From positions 265,785,151 to 265,849,150 of the forward strand of contig CM048750.1 in assembly GCA_026315105.1 (NCBI GenBank): a stretch of 64,000 bases of DNA, given 5' to 3'. This document shows, in pieces, positions 43,236-54,994 of this stretch. The first letter of the stretch is position 1. Every line of letters starts with the position of its first letter. The stretch is from Locusta migratoria. Taxonomy: Eukaryota > Arthropoda > Insecta > Orthoptera > Acrididae. Made by a program: the position numbers and the translations under genes. The notes under the pieces were generated by a model. It was not told where the DNA came from, searched no databases, and saw nothing but the letters and a program-made list of their open reading frames with translations.

Positions 43236-43629
43236 CCTACTATAAATAACAGCGACGCGAGGTTATTTACGTTCTATGTTATTGTCTGTTGCTGTATATA
43301 TGTCCGCGTGAGTACTGAAAGATTTGTTTCAATATACGAAGTGAAAGTTTTTCGGTGTGTCATTTCAGTAGTCAGTATTCAGTGTATTTAAAAGTGTGCT
43401 TTCTTAGATTGATTTCTTGCAATACCGTACATTTATTGTGTTCGGCGAGCTGCCTTTTACTTTATTGCAGTCTCGAAAATCATTTGTCACAGCCTGAGAT
43501 GATGTTGGTATATATATTTTTATTCTGAATTAATACAAAACATGCGGAACTGCATACTACCACTCCTTAAAATTACCCTCGCCAATTCCATAGTCAACGA
43601 CGCCGATCCTGTGCAACCGGAAAAACGTA

Positions 43630-43797
43630 CAAAAAGAAGAAGAAGAAGAAGAAAAGTGGCGGAAAACAGAGAGAGTTTGACGAAATGGACAGAGGGCGGG
43701 GTGAAGAGATGGGCCGAGAGAGGGAGAGAATCAGATGGACAGAAAGAGTATAGAGGAAGAAATGGACAAAAACAGAGGTGGGGAGAGGAGAGAGAAT
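43630..43797. repeat. Purine-rich tract
   Basis: GAAGAAGAAGAAG then long G/A-rich sequence similar in style to 11390-11515. An open frame across it has a Glu/Arg/Gly/Lys-rich product typical of low-complexity DNA. Confidence 0.7.
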
Positions 43798-44150
43798 AGT
43801 ACGGAATAAATAAATATACAGGGCAATGCCCGTGTTTCAGCTATAGTTCAGTCGCCGTAATTTGATCCCCGGCAGCTGCAGTAAATTGGTTTTAGCAGGT
43901 TGATGCGCCTACTGTCACCGTCGAAATATGCGATTTTGCAAAAGGCAACGACTCAGTACAATTTTGGTCTGAAGTCCATTGTTGTTGTTGTTTTTTTTTT
44001 TTTTTTTTTTTCTTTTTTGTTTTGTGAAACTTTGCAACAGCTCTACAAGCTGTCAGTGATCCACTTTGGATGATCGAACAGTATTATATTTGAGTAGCCT
44101 AATGTCAAACCTAGATATCTGACCTAATGGTCGAAATTTAGTTAGCATTT
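43798..44150. other. No recognised gene; T-run
   Basis: TACAGGGCAATGCCCGTGTT at 43818 resembles a common repeat end. A T run lies near 43991-44010. Nothing else. Confidence 0.4.
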
Positions 44151-44520
44151 TTATTATTTATTTATTATTTAACATGCCCAATTACATAGTAATATTACAT
44201 TTTTGATGGTTAGATTCAGACGGTTACATCAGGTATTTGTGCAAACACAAGTACAGTACATAAGGTGACCGGTTTTACAGAGGAACAAGCGATTTTATAC
44301 ATCAGGAAATCTTATTGAATTACAAAAATTGTAGAAGTCTGAAGTGAATTTATGTACCAAGTCATATTTACTGACGGGCCATCCTCCTCCTTTGGCAGCT
44401 ATTTTTTTTTCCTGAGATGGTCCCTCTCTTTCAATAAATTGCAGCAGTCAAAAAGCACGTGGTCAATAGTTTGGACAGCACTGTTACATATGCACGTTCC
44501 GTCTTCAATTATTTAGTTAG
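44150..44520 (-). pseudogene. LINE C-terminal fragment with Cys/His motif
   Basis: The minus strand reads IEDGTCICNSAVQTIDHVLF then DCCNLLKERDHLR. The C-x-C-x7-H-x4-C pattern and DHVLFDC are typical of C-terminal zinc-knuckle-like motifs in LINE ORF2. The 3' end is an AATAAATAAATAA tail at 44155-44175. Only the last piece of the element is present. Confidence 0.5.
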
Positions 44521-45447
44521 TAGTCAATCCTGAAGGAAGTTTTTTCGCTCTTTTCAGTTTTGAGTCCGTTTTTTTTTTTCCAAACAAATTGACGTAAATG
44601 TGATAAATCAAACGTTAAAGTTGACCATATCAGAAGCGGACACCTACATAAGGGCTTGATATCAAATTCGGACACTTGTTGAATAAAGCAGTGTGCACCA
44701 ATATGAACACGGTATATGATCACATGACCTCGAAAATCAGACATGGCGACAGTATGTGCCAGGTACTAAGACGTATTAGCCTGTACTTAAGTTTTTCAGT
44801 ATTTTTATAGTATTATTACTAATAACCATCTCAAAGCGACTGAAATGGAACATAATATATCACCAGCGTCCGAAGGAAAAACTAGGAAGCGGTTGAGACA
44901 ACCTAAAAAGTGGAAAACATTGAAAAGAAACAAAATAAGACTAGCTTGTAAACTATACTGTTCTACTGTAGGTGTGTTGTACGAAATTATCACTTGTTGG
45001 AAAGAAGTTCGATGTCAGAAATAACGTAAGGATGTTTATGGACAAATCTGGCGACAGTATCAACAGACCTTATGCTAATAATTTTAGAGATTCAGTGAGG
45101 CAATATTTCATTTTGTATATAAAATTAAAAATATCATTGTGATTATTGTAGTTCATTTATCCAATATGTAATAGAGTTCAAATTTTAATATTTTCCACTT
45201 TATGACGATATTCCTATAATTTTCCAGATTATAAACCCGTAAAACATTCTCGTCAGCAGTAAGCGAATCACTGTGTACCAAAAACGGAGTTCTTAAAACG
45301 CGTTCACATTTGATAATGCTCAAATCAGCTTATAAATATATTAGATCTACGTTTCGCAAAAAAAAAAAAAAAAAAAAAAAAAAATGACGTTTATCTCAGC
45401 TTCTGGCAAACGACAGATGTCCGTCTTTGATGATAGGCTACTCATTT
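44521..45447. other. No recognised feature; poly(A) tract
   Basis: AT-rich with A27 at 45358-45384. No supported gene. Confidence 0.45.
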
Positions 45448-45780
45448 AGTGTGTCCGTGTGTTTATGGGTTTGCGTCATTGTATTGCTTAGAAATCTACA
45501 GTTCTGTTCCAACCTTGATGAAATTTTGCACACATGATCTTCGAACCAAGAGGAAGTGAGTGTCAGGAGCACATACAACCCATACTTCCGGAGATACGAC
45601 TTTATAAACAGTGAAATGCGCTGAGAATTGAATGCAACCCGCGACAATGTTGCAAGTACCCTCTTAAACCACTGCACAGATGATTTTAACCAAATATGGT
45701 GCACAAAATCCTTACCGTGAGGTAGCAATTGCTGTAGCGGTAATCTTATACGAAACATAGTTCAAGACATATTATGGGTA
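45448..45780 (+). repeat. Interspersed repeat I, copy 1
   Basis: Shares GTGTCCGTGTGTTT, AACAGTGAAATGCG, ACCACTG-ACAGAT, CCTTACCGTGAG and CATAGTTCA-GACATAT in the same order and spacing with 53757-54065. Same orientation. Class unknown. Confidence 0.6.
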
Positions 45781-46477
45781 TGTTGGGTGTCGCAGAGTAC
45801 TTTACTTACGGAACTCTACAAAATATATAGTTTTATTTCGTAATTTCGTATCTTGTCATTCAGGAATGCGACTGGAATAATTTATAAAATATTTACTTCA
45901 TAATTGAAGCAAAAGCCACAAACGCCATTTTTATTAACAAAACATGTCTACTTTCGACAGACTAAGCTGTCATTTTCAAATGTTACAATTGTATTACAAC
46001 GAAATACAGAAAAGCCCAGTATATACCAAAGTGGTTAAAATATTTTGTTACAGTGGCTAAATATGTATACATTTTTACAAGGAAAATCACCCTTTAAATT
46101 ATCCTGGAGCATATGATGCGTTTTACTCAGACGTCGTATTTCATACTCGAAAGAACGTTATCGTATTTCCTTGCATATCGGCTCGGTATAATGTAAAAAA
46201 TAGGCCATGTCAATAATATATATTTTTAAGAAGTACAACCAAAACGTAGTAAGAGAAAACAAACAAATAAATTATACCTGTATGTATCGTTACTTGTGGG
46301 GAATTGTTTGGGCATTTATGCTTTCTTTCCTGAAAATCAATTTACTATTTTATCCACAACAATATATGTATTTAAAACAATTATTAAATACCATACAGTA
46401 ACAGGCACCGCCCAATATTATGTAAGAGCCCATTTCAGAGTAATTTACCTGTCAAATATGGTACAGTTACTTACTTA
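45781..46477. other. No recognised feature
   Basis: AT-rich DNA, nothing supported. Confidence 0.45.
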
Positions 46478-47190
46478 TCCATGGCTTGGGCCTTAGGGAC
46501 CTACACTCCTCCTGCATCGCTCCCGGTTGCGAGCCTCGTAACCAATCACCTGCTCCTAGTCACATGTCCTCGGTGTCTCTGTCAACATTGTCTTTCCATT
46601 TGTCCATGGTCGTCCCCGATATCTCCTTCCAGCTACCGTTCCCAGCAACACATGGGGTATCCTCCCTTCGCTCATCCTTGCTACATGTCCAGCCCAGGTC
46701 ATCCTTCTTCTCTTCATTCTTTTTATAATGTCCGACTGTGCGTAAAGCTCTTTTAATGCTTGGTTTTTTCTAATTCTCCGTTCTCTTGTTTGTGGATCTA
46801 TCACAGGACCAGAGATTTTTCCGAGGATTTTTCGTTCGAAAACCAGTCGTTTCTGTTCATCTGTTCTTCTGAGGGTGAGGCTTTCACAACCGTACATAAC
46901 CACTGGCATAATCATACTCTGATACAACCTGGTCTTGAAACTTCTTGTCAGGGACCTTTTCTTTAGCACGTCCTGAAGTATGCTCTATTGCCTCCAACAC
47001 TTCTGGCATTTGTTTCAATTTCACAGATGTTCTGATCACTAAAGAGGCTACCAAGATATTTTAAATCGGAGAATGTCCACAGTGAGCGGGTCCTCATCAC
47101 TAGCCGACTCGCTTAGGACCAAGTATTGCGTCTTGTCTTCACTGACTTGCAAGCCTGCTTTACTGGTACAGTATCGTATGATATTAGCTT
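46478..47190 (-). pseudogene. LINE ORF2 C-terminal fragment (RT thumb region)
   Basis: The minus strand encodes YQSMIMPVVMYGCESLTLRR, VFERKILGKISGPVIDP, RRIRKNQALKELYAQSDIIK, RMTWAGHVARMSEGRIPHV. These are the familiar post-RT motifs YGSETW-x-L, RRILRKIFGP and R-x-WAGHVARM of endonuclease-type LINEs. Upstream traces (LKYLGSLFSDQNI) follow in another frame. The RT core is missing, consistent with 5' truncation. It is a different family from the element at 3285-4565. Confidence 0.8.
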
Positions 47191-47375
47191 ACTGTTAGAT
47201 CTCAAAGACAAAATTGTCTGCGTTCCTCACTTATAAATTTTGCCCTTTTCCGCCACTGTCAGGTGAGTTACACATTCTGCACACATGGAAGAGGGACGGA
47301 GGAATTATTTTTATAAGTGAGGAACATAGAGAATTTTGTCTCTCTGATCTAAACTTATAAGATGCTGTACCGTAT
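47165..47375. repeat. Foldback hairpin, about 45-bp arms
   Basis: TAGATCTCAAAGACAAAATT (47196) through TTATAAAT pairs with ATTTTTATAAGTGAGGAAC through CTGATCTA (ending 47351), with a 65-bp loop. Probably a MITE; no clear target duplication. Confidence 0.65.
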
Positions 47376-49188
47376 ATGTTTTTGTAATTGTTTCAATTAC
47401 ACATATTGTTGTGGATAAAATGGTCAGTTGACAGCGCTCTGTTAAATTTTTCTCTCAGTATAGGATCTCCTATCTGATTTTCATCTACATCCACATAAAT
47501 AATCTGCAAGTCACATTCAAGTGTATGGCAGAGGGTTCATCGAACTGCTTTTATGATGTTTCTCTACAGTTCCATGCTCTAATAGCTCACGGGAAAAAGG
47601 GACACCTAAATCTTTCCGTTTCCGTATCGGATTTCTCTTCTTTTATTATGATGATCATTTATCCCTATGTAGGTGGGTGCTAACAAAAAATGTTCGCATT
47701 TGGAAGAGAAAGGTGATGAAAGAAATTTCACAAACAGATCTCGCCGCATCGAATATCACTTTTCCTTTAATGATTTCCACCCCAACTCGTGAATCATTTC
47801 CGTTATACTCTCTTCCCTTTATGGCTAGCTGCCCTTCACTGTACATTCTCGATACTGTTTGTCAGCCCCACCTGGTGTGCAGCCCACAATGCGCAAATAG
47901 GACGCATAAGTGTAGTATAGGCAGTTTCTTTAGTAGAACTGTTGCATCTTCTAAGTGTTTTCCCAAAAAAAGTAATCTATAGTCCACCTTCCCTACAATA
48001 TTTTCTGTGTGTTCTTTCCAATTTAAGTTGTTTCTAATTGTTACTCCTAGGTATTTAGTTGAATTTACAGCCTGTAGATTCAACTCCTTTATCGTTTAAA
48101 TGAAGTTTAACGGATTTCTTTTAGTCATAATATGGATGACTTCACACTTCTCATTATTAAGGGTCAAGTATCAAGTTTTGCACCGTGCAGATATCTTATC
48201 TAAAAATTTTGTAGTTGCTTTTGATCTTCTTTACAAACTGGTAAATGACAGAATCATTCGCGAACAGTCTAAGAGGGCTGGGTTCTCAGATTGTCTCCTA
48301 AATCGTTTATAAAAATAAGTAACAGTAGGGGACCTATTACAATTCTCTGTGGAATGCCAGATATCACTTCTGTTATACTCGATGACTTTGTCAGTTACAA
48401 CGTACTGTGCCCTTTCTGTCTGAAAACTACGAATCCAATCGCACAATTAAAGCGATATGCCATAAGCACGCAGTTTGATTAGAAGACGCTTGTGAGGTAC
48501 AGTGTCACAAGCCTTCCGTAAATCTAGAAATACTTAATTTATTTGACGTCCCTTGTCGATAGCACTCATCAAATCATGTGTTTCACAAGAATGATAATTT
48601 CTGAATCCGTGTTGACTATGGGTCAATAGGTTATTCTCTTCGAGACAGTTCATAATATTTGAGGAAAGTACATGTTCTAAAATCCTGCTGCAAACCTACG
48701 TCAATGATACAAGCCTGTAATTTTGCAGGTCACACCTATTGCCATTCTTGAATATTTGAGTGATCTGTGCAACTTTCCAGCCTTTGGGTACGGATCTTTC
48801 ACTGAGCGATCGGTTGTATATGGTAACTGGGTATGGGTCTATTGGATCAACATACTAGTCTTGTGTAGTTCACGAACGAACTAGTTCGGAAGAGCGCTCA
48901 CACAGGCGAACTACGGGAACTATATCGCAGATCTCTCGCCTCTTAGTGCGTCGGCTCCTTTACCGAAGACAGACGGTAAACAGCGAGAGGACGCGAGAGC
49001 GCGCAGAATCGCGTGATTCCCTTCTGCCAGTTACCGTCATTTCGAGCCGATATGCAGTTCAGCTGTAGATTCATATACATTATCCAAAACTACGGGTAAT
49101 AGCACACGCTTGGGCAACACTGATCATTATTAAAAAAAAAAAGCTGTCATAACAAAAGAAATATCTCTTTTAGTAGCGGAAGCAAAAG

Positions 49189-49292
49189 CCAAAAAGAGGA
49201 CGAACTAAAAAGAGCGCGGCCGAGCTGCGAACTAAAAGGACCAAAAAGAGGACGAACTAAAAAGAGCGCGGCCGAGCTGCGAACTAAAAGGA
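49189..49292 (+). repeat. 52-bp tandem repeat, two copies
   Basis: CCAAAAAGAGGACGAACTAA then AAAGAGCGCGGCCGAGCTGC and GAACTAAAAGGA occur twice with no visible difference. Confidence 0.9.
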
Positions 49293-49299
49293 GAGCTAC

Positions 49300-49425
49300 C
49301 GGTCGCGAACTAAAATATGCGCGATCGGTCGCGAACTAAAATATGCGCGATCGGTCGCGAACTAAAATATGTGCAATCGGTCGCGAACTAAAACATGCGT
49401 TACCGGTCGCGAACTATTATGCCAA
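49300..49425 (+). repeat. 26-bp tandem repeat, five copies
   Basis: Unit CGGTCGCGAACTAAAATATG + CGCGAT starts at 49300, 49326, 49352, 49378 and 49404. The last two diverge slightly and the fifth is partial. Confidence 0.92.
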
Positions 49426-50149
49426 ACGTATCTCGCTTCTTAGTTCGTTAGATTCTTTTCCGAAGACCGACTGGCATTAGCGAGAGGGCGCGCAGCAGAA
49501 ATAAAAATCGCGTGTTTGCCTTCTGCTGATGAGAGCCATTTCGAGGTGAGCGTGCTACAAAATTTCTGTTTTGAAGTATTCCGCACTCTGCAATATCTGA
49601 GTAATAAATTCCATAATGCCGAGATATAAATAACTCTAAACTTAAACGCGAGAAATTACCAGCAAGCGCATGAAGTAGCTACGTGGGGGAACTTCTCCCT
49701 CCACATGCATGCGCAGACCACGTCGCTCAGTCGTCAATGGGACGAACTAAAAGAACGAACTAGTTCGCGGCAGAGCCGCGAACTAAAGTGAGCGCTCCCG
49801 ATGGCGAACTATTATGCGCAAGTTTACAGCATACTCTAAAAGGAACCTAACTGGTATACAATCGAACCGGGAGACTTCCTTTTTTAAAGTAATTTAAGTT
49901 GCTGTAATACGCCAGGTCTATCTACTTCTAAATTACGCAATCAGGCAGCTGTTATTGATATGAATTCTGGAGTATTTCCTCTTTCCTTTCTATAACGTTG
50001 TCTCGAAGTTATTTTCTTTGTAGAACCCCTCTATACATTCTTCCCTTCAGCTTTCAGTTCTTTGCTCGTATCCGGTCTTCCACCTGAGTTCTTGATATAG
50101 TGTTAATAAAACGTAGTTCTAGACTAGACTTGGATAAGTTCATTTGTTT

Positions 50150-51440
50150 ATCTCTCAGAAAACTATAATAATTTTCCTGACGCTCCTGGCGTTCCCCTTT
50201 AACACTGAGCTCGGGCCATCTTGCTCCATCTGTCCCCCTCCCCCCCCTCCCCCTCCCCCTTACCCCACGATATATCCATCATTGCCGTCACTCACATGAT
50301 TCGCAGATATTCATAACTCAATCATACGAGTGGGTAACACTAGACGCAGACAGATGAGTTGGACAAATTCCCTCACAGGCGAGAAGCCACGGAATCAGGC
50401 CACTCTGAATCACTAACATTGCTAAATTCATTTATGCTGACATTAGCAACTGTCTGACACACACTGCAGCTACTGCAATGCAAAACAAATGCTAACGTAA
50501 ACTGTTTCATTTGCTAATATATACTGCTCGTCTCTAATCAGAACTCTGCTTTTAAATTCTCCCCTCAATTGTAATGATAAGCATCAACTGACGCAGGTCG
50601 ACATTTTGAAATAGCACTAACAAGTAAACCTACCGAAAGGGGACACTTCAATTTTGAGCGGCTTTGAATAATATTAGTGTGTAGCAAAATAAGAGACTCC
50701 TATATTTTTTTCTAGATGCCCATGCTGCCGTTAAAGGGAAAAAGAAGAAAAAATTTGTTTAATATTTCTAAATGAATACCGTTGAAATGGTAATACATTT
50801 TTAAGAATATTTTAAAATATATTTCCGAAGTTTCGCTATACGGTACATAAGAACGATGCAGAAAGATTTGTAAAAACATTATTTATTTTATTTTATTTAT
50901 TTATTATTATAGTAGAGTCCCGAAAACTCGGTCTATTGTGGACCGATGGGTGGCCGAGCTTGTGAAAATGCCGGTTATAGGGAACGGTGTTAAAAAAGAA
51001 TAGATAAGATGTTTTGTTTTAAAATACTTTCTATTGTTACTTTAGAATACAATACAAATAATGGAATACTGTAAAACAAAATAAATATAGGAAAATATCT
51101 AAGAAATTATATTCGTTACTAAAGAGTACGTACCCTAATTTACATCTACAAATTTTTTTAAGAAGGCATAGAGCCTTGAACAATGAAAAGTATGGACAAT
51201 AGTGATTTACATCATAAAACATATTCCACTAAAATTCCCATTACGCCTAAGATTTTAAAAGGCACTGTGAAAAAATGCACGCTCATAATTTTGAGGACGA
51301 CTGTGTTTCAAAATGAAACTCGAAGGATTTTTAAATAGTGTAGGTGACACAAGAAAATATGATGTCTAAGCCCCTTTATATCATAGCCTGTAACTGCTAA
51401 ACGCTACGGTTTCAATTCTATCCTGCATTCTGCGAGCACG
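50150..51440. other. No gene; C-rich tract and a pogo-like end
   Basis: C-rich CCCCCTCCCCCCCCTCCCC at about 50236. At 50914, AGTAGAGTCCCGAAAACTCG with GGCCGAGCTTGTGAAAATGC resembles a pogo/Tigger terminal repeat, but no second end was found. Confidence 0.35.
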
Positions 51441-52955
51441 AAATGTACCATCATTTGATCAACGTACTAATTCCGTAATGGAGGACATAGTAATAGGTAT
51501 TTCCGGTATAGAGAAGCAGCTGAGAGAGCTAAAGACGAAAAAGTCTGCTGGTCCGAATGGAACACCAGTTCGGTTTTACAAAGAGTATTCTGCGGCATTG
51601 GCACCCTACTTAGCTTGCATTTATCGCCAATCTTTAATTCAGCGCAAAGTTCCTAGTAATTGGAAAAAAGCGCAGGTGACTCCCGTTTATAAGAAAGGCA
51701 AGAGAACTGACCCACACAATTACAGGCCCATATCGTTGACATCAGTTTCGTGTAGAATTTTGGAGCATATTCTCAGTTCGAATATCGTAAATTTCCTTGA
51801 AACGGAAAAGCTTCTTTCTGTGAATCAGCACGGGTTTAGGAAACATCGTTCATATGAAACTCAGCTTGCCCTTTTCTCACATGACATCTTGCGAGCCATG
51901 GATGAAGGGCAACAAGCGGATTGTGTTTTTCTCGACATCAAAAAGGCGTTCGACGCGGTGCCACACTGCAGACTGCTAAAGAAGGTATAAGCTTATGGAA
52001 TAGTTTCACAGATTTGTGACTGGCTGGAAGACTTCCTAAGTAATGGAACGCATTACGTTGTTCTCGACGGCGAGTGTTCACCGCTATTATTTTCTATCTA
52101 TATAAATGAGCTGATGGACAGAGTAACGATTAATTTGCAGATGTTTGCTGATGATGCTGTGGTGTATGGGCGGGTATCGTCTTTAACTGACTGTAATAGC
52201 ATACAAGATAGACAAAATTTCTAGTTGGTGCGAAGAATGGCAGCTAGCTCTCAATGTAGAAAAATGTAAGGTGATGCGCATGAGTAGGAGGAACAACCCC
52301 ATAATGTTCGAATACAGCATTAGTAGTGAGCCTCATGATGTTGTCGCGTCGTTCAAATATCTAGGCGTAACATTGCAGAGCGGTATGAAATGGAACGAAC
52401 ATGTAAGGACAGTTGTGAGTAAGGCGTACAGCCGACTTCGGCTTATTGGGAGAATTTTGCGAACATGTACTTCATCTGTAAAGGAAACCGCGTATAAAAG
52501 GCTTGTACTACCACGTTTTGAGTGTTGCTCAAGTGTTTGGGACCCGCAGCAGATCAGTTTAAAGGAAGGCATAGAAGCAGTTCAGGGGCGAGCAGCTAGG
52601 TTTGTTACTGGTAGGTTCGACCAATGCGCGAGTGTCACGGAAATGCTCCGGCAACTCATTTGGGGATCGTTGGAGGAAAGACGTCGTTCTTTTCGTAAAT
52701 GTCTGTTGAGGAAATTTAGAGGGCCGGAATTTGAAGCTGAGTGTAGCACGATCTTGCTGCCGCCTACTTACATTTCGCGTAGTGATCACAAAGACAAAAT
52801 AAGAGAAATTAGGGCTCGTACGGAGGCATATAGGCATTCTTTTTTTCCTCGTTCTATTTGGGAGTGGAATAGGAAAGGAAGTGCCAGAGTAGTGGTACAG
52901 TTTACCCTCCGCCACGCACCTTACTGTGGATTGCGAAGTATGTATGTAGATGTAA
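51441..52955 (+). pseudogene. CR1/Jockey-group LINE, 5'-truncated, second copy of the 30.7-kb type
   Basis: RT start is open at 51478-51990 (KKSAGPNGTPVRFYKEYSAA, PVYKKGKRTDPHNYRPISLT, FLDIKKAFDAVPH). A 45-bp deletion near 52080 removes the GVPQGSV block. FADDAVVY follows in another frame. The C-terminal domain is open at 52271-53107 and ends SIWEWNRKGSA before reading into the microsatellite. The 3' end is GTATGTATGTAGATGTA. Loss of an RT block means no enzyme. Very similar to 31150-32690, so both are fairly young. Confidence 0.88.
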
Positions 52956-52971
52956 TTCCAGAGTCTTCGGG

Positions 52972-52974
<3 letters not shown>

Positions 52975-53038
<64 letters not shown>
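52975..53038. repeat. (AT)n microsatellite
   Basis: 64 alternating A/T bases just after the LINE 3' end; perhaps expanded from its tail. Confidence 0.95.
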
Positions 53039-53042
<4 letters not shown>

Positions 53043-53270
53043 TTTATTTATTTATTTCATTTCTTTTGCAAGGTACCATCTTTTTTCCATGTTTCAAGTT
53101 TCGTTAATAGCAAAAGGAATTTCATTATTAGTACCATATTCGATGATATGAATTGTCATATCAGAGATGCATTTTTACAAATTTACATGCAGAGATATTT
53201 CTAGCTTATGATAAATGCTTCTTTGCATTACCACTACATCATGTATTGTCTAATTTAGTAGTAACCCTGT

Positions 53271-53726
53271 GAACGGTGTTCCAACGATTGTGTTTCTTTC
53301 CATTCCTTCTGCTGTAAACGAGTCTTAGGATATAAATCTTAAATCTGGAATTACTATTTGAACGACAGGGTGTAAACTGATACACATCTCGGACTCTCTC
53401 TCTTCGTCACACTAACATCCACTAGGCATTCATATTTTTAACTAGGACACAGACTTGTTGCAACAGTAAATAACATTAGACCAAATCATTGAGTTTTTAT
53501 GGAGATTTTCCTTGATTTAATAAACGCCGGAAATGAATATCACATACTTAATATTCCACACTAAAAACTGCCATTTTTTCCTTAATTCTTTAGTTGCTTT
53601 CTCATCTTACAATTAAATTTGATTCCTACTGTGTTTCGTTGTTTTCTAGGTTATTATAATGCAGTAGTAACTAATGAACAATATTATAATTCATGTCGGG
53701 AATAAATAGTCCTCAATATACGACGT
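53271..53726. repeat. Left partner of a 456-bp inverted repeat pair
   Basis: Inverted copy of 61217-61671, about 95% identical by eye, with abrupt ends on both sides. No coding capacity, no terminal inverted repeats. See the finding on the 7.5-kb span between them. Confidence 0.8.
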
Positions 53727-53756
53727 CTGCTTTTTTTTATGTTTGAGAAATATTTA

Positions 53757-54065
53757 TATATAAAATATTGTGTCCGTGTGTTTGTGTTACAGTTTTGTTC
53801 CCGTCTCGATTAAATTATGCGCAATTATCCTTCAAACCAATAGAAAGTTAGGTGTAAGTATCATATATAACATATACTTCAGGAGATATGTCTTCATGAA
53901 CAATGAAATGCGGAAAAACTCCTGCATCACGCGACAATAATTCATATTATCTGCTAAACCACTGGACCGATTTCAACTAATTCGGTGAATGTTTTCCTTA
54001 CCGTGAGATAACAATTCTGTAGGGGTAAGAACCACCTACGACTCATAGTTCAGGACATATGACGC
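53757..54065 (+). repeat. Interspersed repeat I, copy 2
   Basis: Colinear with 45448-45780 in the same orientation, with small indels. Confidence 0.6.
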
Positions 54066-54381
54066 ATTTGGTTCATGGCGGAAGAAAGTTTACCTTCTGA
54101 TCCAGACAAACCTACAGTTTTACTTCGATCATGAAATTCTGCACATTTGCCCTGCAGATCAAGAGGAAAGTAACTGAATGTATAAAATTTCGTATGTCGC
54201 ATGGTGTAGGATACTTTACTAACCGCATTAGACAAAACAAACAGTTTCATTTCGAACTTGATGAAATTTTTCACAATTCAAGTTCCAAACAACAGGAATA
54301 TCACTATCTACAAAATATTTCATACGACGCTTGACTGATGGTAGTTTCGATACCTTTCACCGATCACAATGAATGTTAACA

Positions 54382-54595
54382 AAATGTTCAAATGTTTGTA
54401 AATCTATCGGACCAAACTGCGTGGTCATCAGTCCGTAGCTTACAAACTACTTAAACTAAGGTAAACTAACCTAAGGACAACACACACACACACACACACA
54501 CACCCATGCTCCAGGGAGGACTCGAACCTCCGACGGCGAGCAACCGTGCGCTCCGCAGCGAAGTGCCTTAGCCCGCTCGGCTACTCCACCGCGGC
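54382..54595 (-). mobile_element. SINE, family B, full length
   Basis: Body TTTGTAAATCTATCGGACC, (AC)12 run, B box and head GGTGGAGTAGCCGAGCGGGC on the minus strand. Target duplication GAATGTTAACA at 54371-54381 and 54596-54606 (11 of 11). Confidence 0.92.
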
Positions 54596-54606
54596 GAATG
54601 TTAACA

Positions 54607-54994
54607 CACAGTCCATTTATTTCTTGCACGGTTACGCATATCGAAACGCAGATTTCGGCACATGCTAGAGCAACATGGGGTACATATATGTTTAGTGAAA
54701 GGTTTTAGTACCGGTATCAGTTGAGATATTGATGCGAGTACTTTTTTTTAATGCAACCTCTTACAATTTATAACTGCATTCGATAGATCTTGAGAAGACA
54801 ATTACAGTAATACAGCGTTTGTTAATGTTGACGTTTGGAACCTGTCGTAAACAAATGGAGAAATATCCTAGAATCTGAAATCACGGCATTATCAGTGCAA
54901 ACGCTTCCAAGCATGTGTCCCGAACCATGCAGCGTATTTGTATACCCTATGGATGGCTTGTGTGACTATAGCAACGCTTTGTTTCCCCTATACA
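54607..54994. other. No recognised feature
   Basis: Nothing supported. Confidence 0.4.

Larger units (their letters stand above)
48857..49827. mobile_element. hAT-like non-autonomous element with GAACTA repeats
   Basis: The host LINE is continuous if this block is removed, and it is flanked by AACATACT (48849-48856) and AGCATACT (49828-49835), an 8-bp duplication as in hAT insertion. One end reads AGTCTTGTGTAGTTCACGAA; the other, reversed, reads AAACTTGCGCATAATAGTTC. The inside is full of GAACTA or its reverse, with GAACTAGTTC palindromes near both ends. No transposase. It contains a 52-bp unit repeated twice (49189-49292) and a 26-bp unit repeated five times (49300-49425). A 115-bp segment (48942-49055) is also duplicated at 49431-49553. 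Confidence 0.6.
47481..50140 (-). pseudogene. CR1/Jockey-group LINE, minus strand, interrupted
   Basis: The 3' end (CATCTACATCCACATAAAT) is at 47481. On the minus strand the C-terminal domain reads NSTKYLGVTIRNNLNWKEH. Further in come CDWIRSFQTERAQYVV and the decayed DDA region. RT traces continue to 48850, then resume after the hAT-like insertion (GGTATACAATCGAACCGGGA region at 49850) and fade near 50140. Many frameshifts. Confidence 0.7.

Noticed and set aside
49189..49425. CRISPR array
   Set aside because: Direct repeats are contiguous without unique spacers, and the sequence context is eukaryotic transposon DNA.
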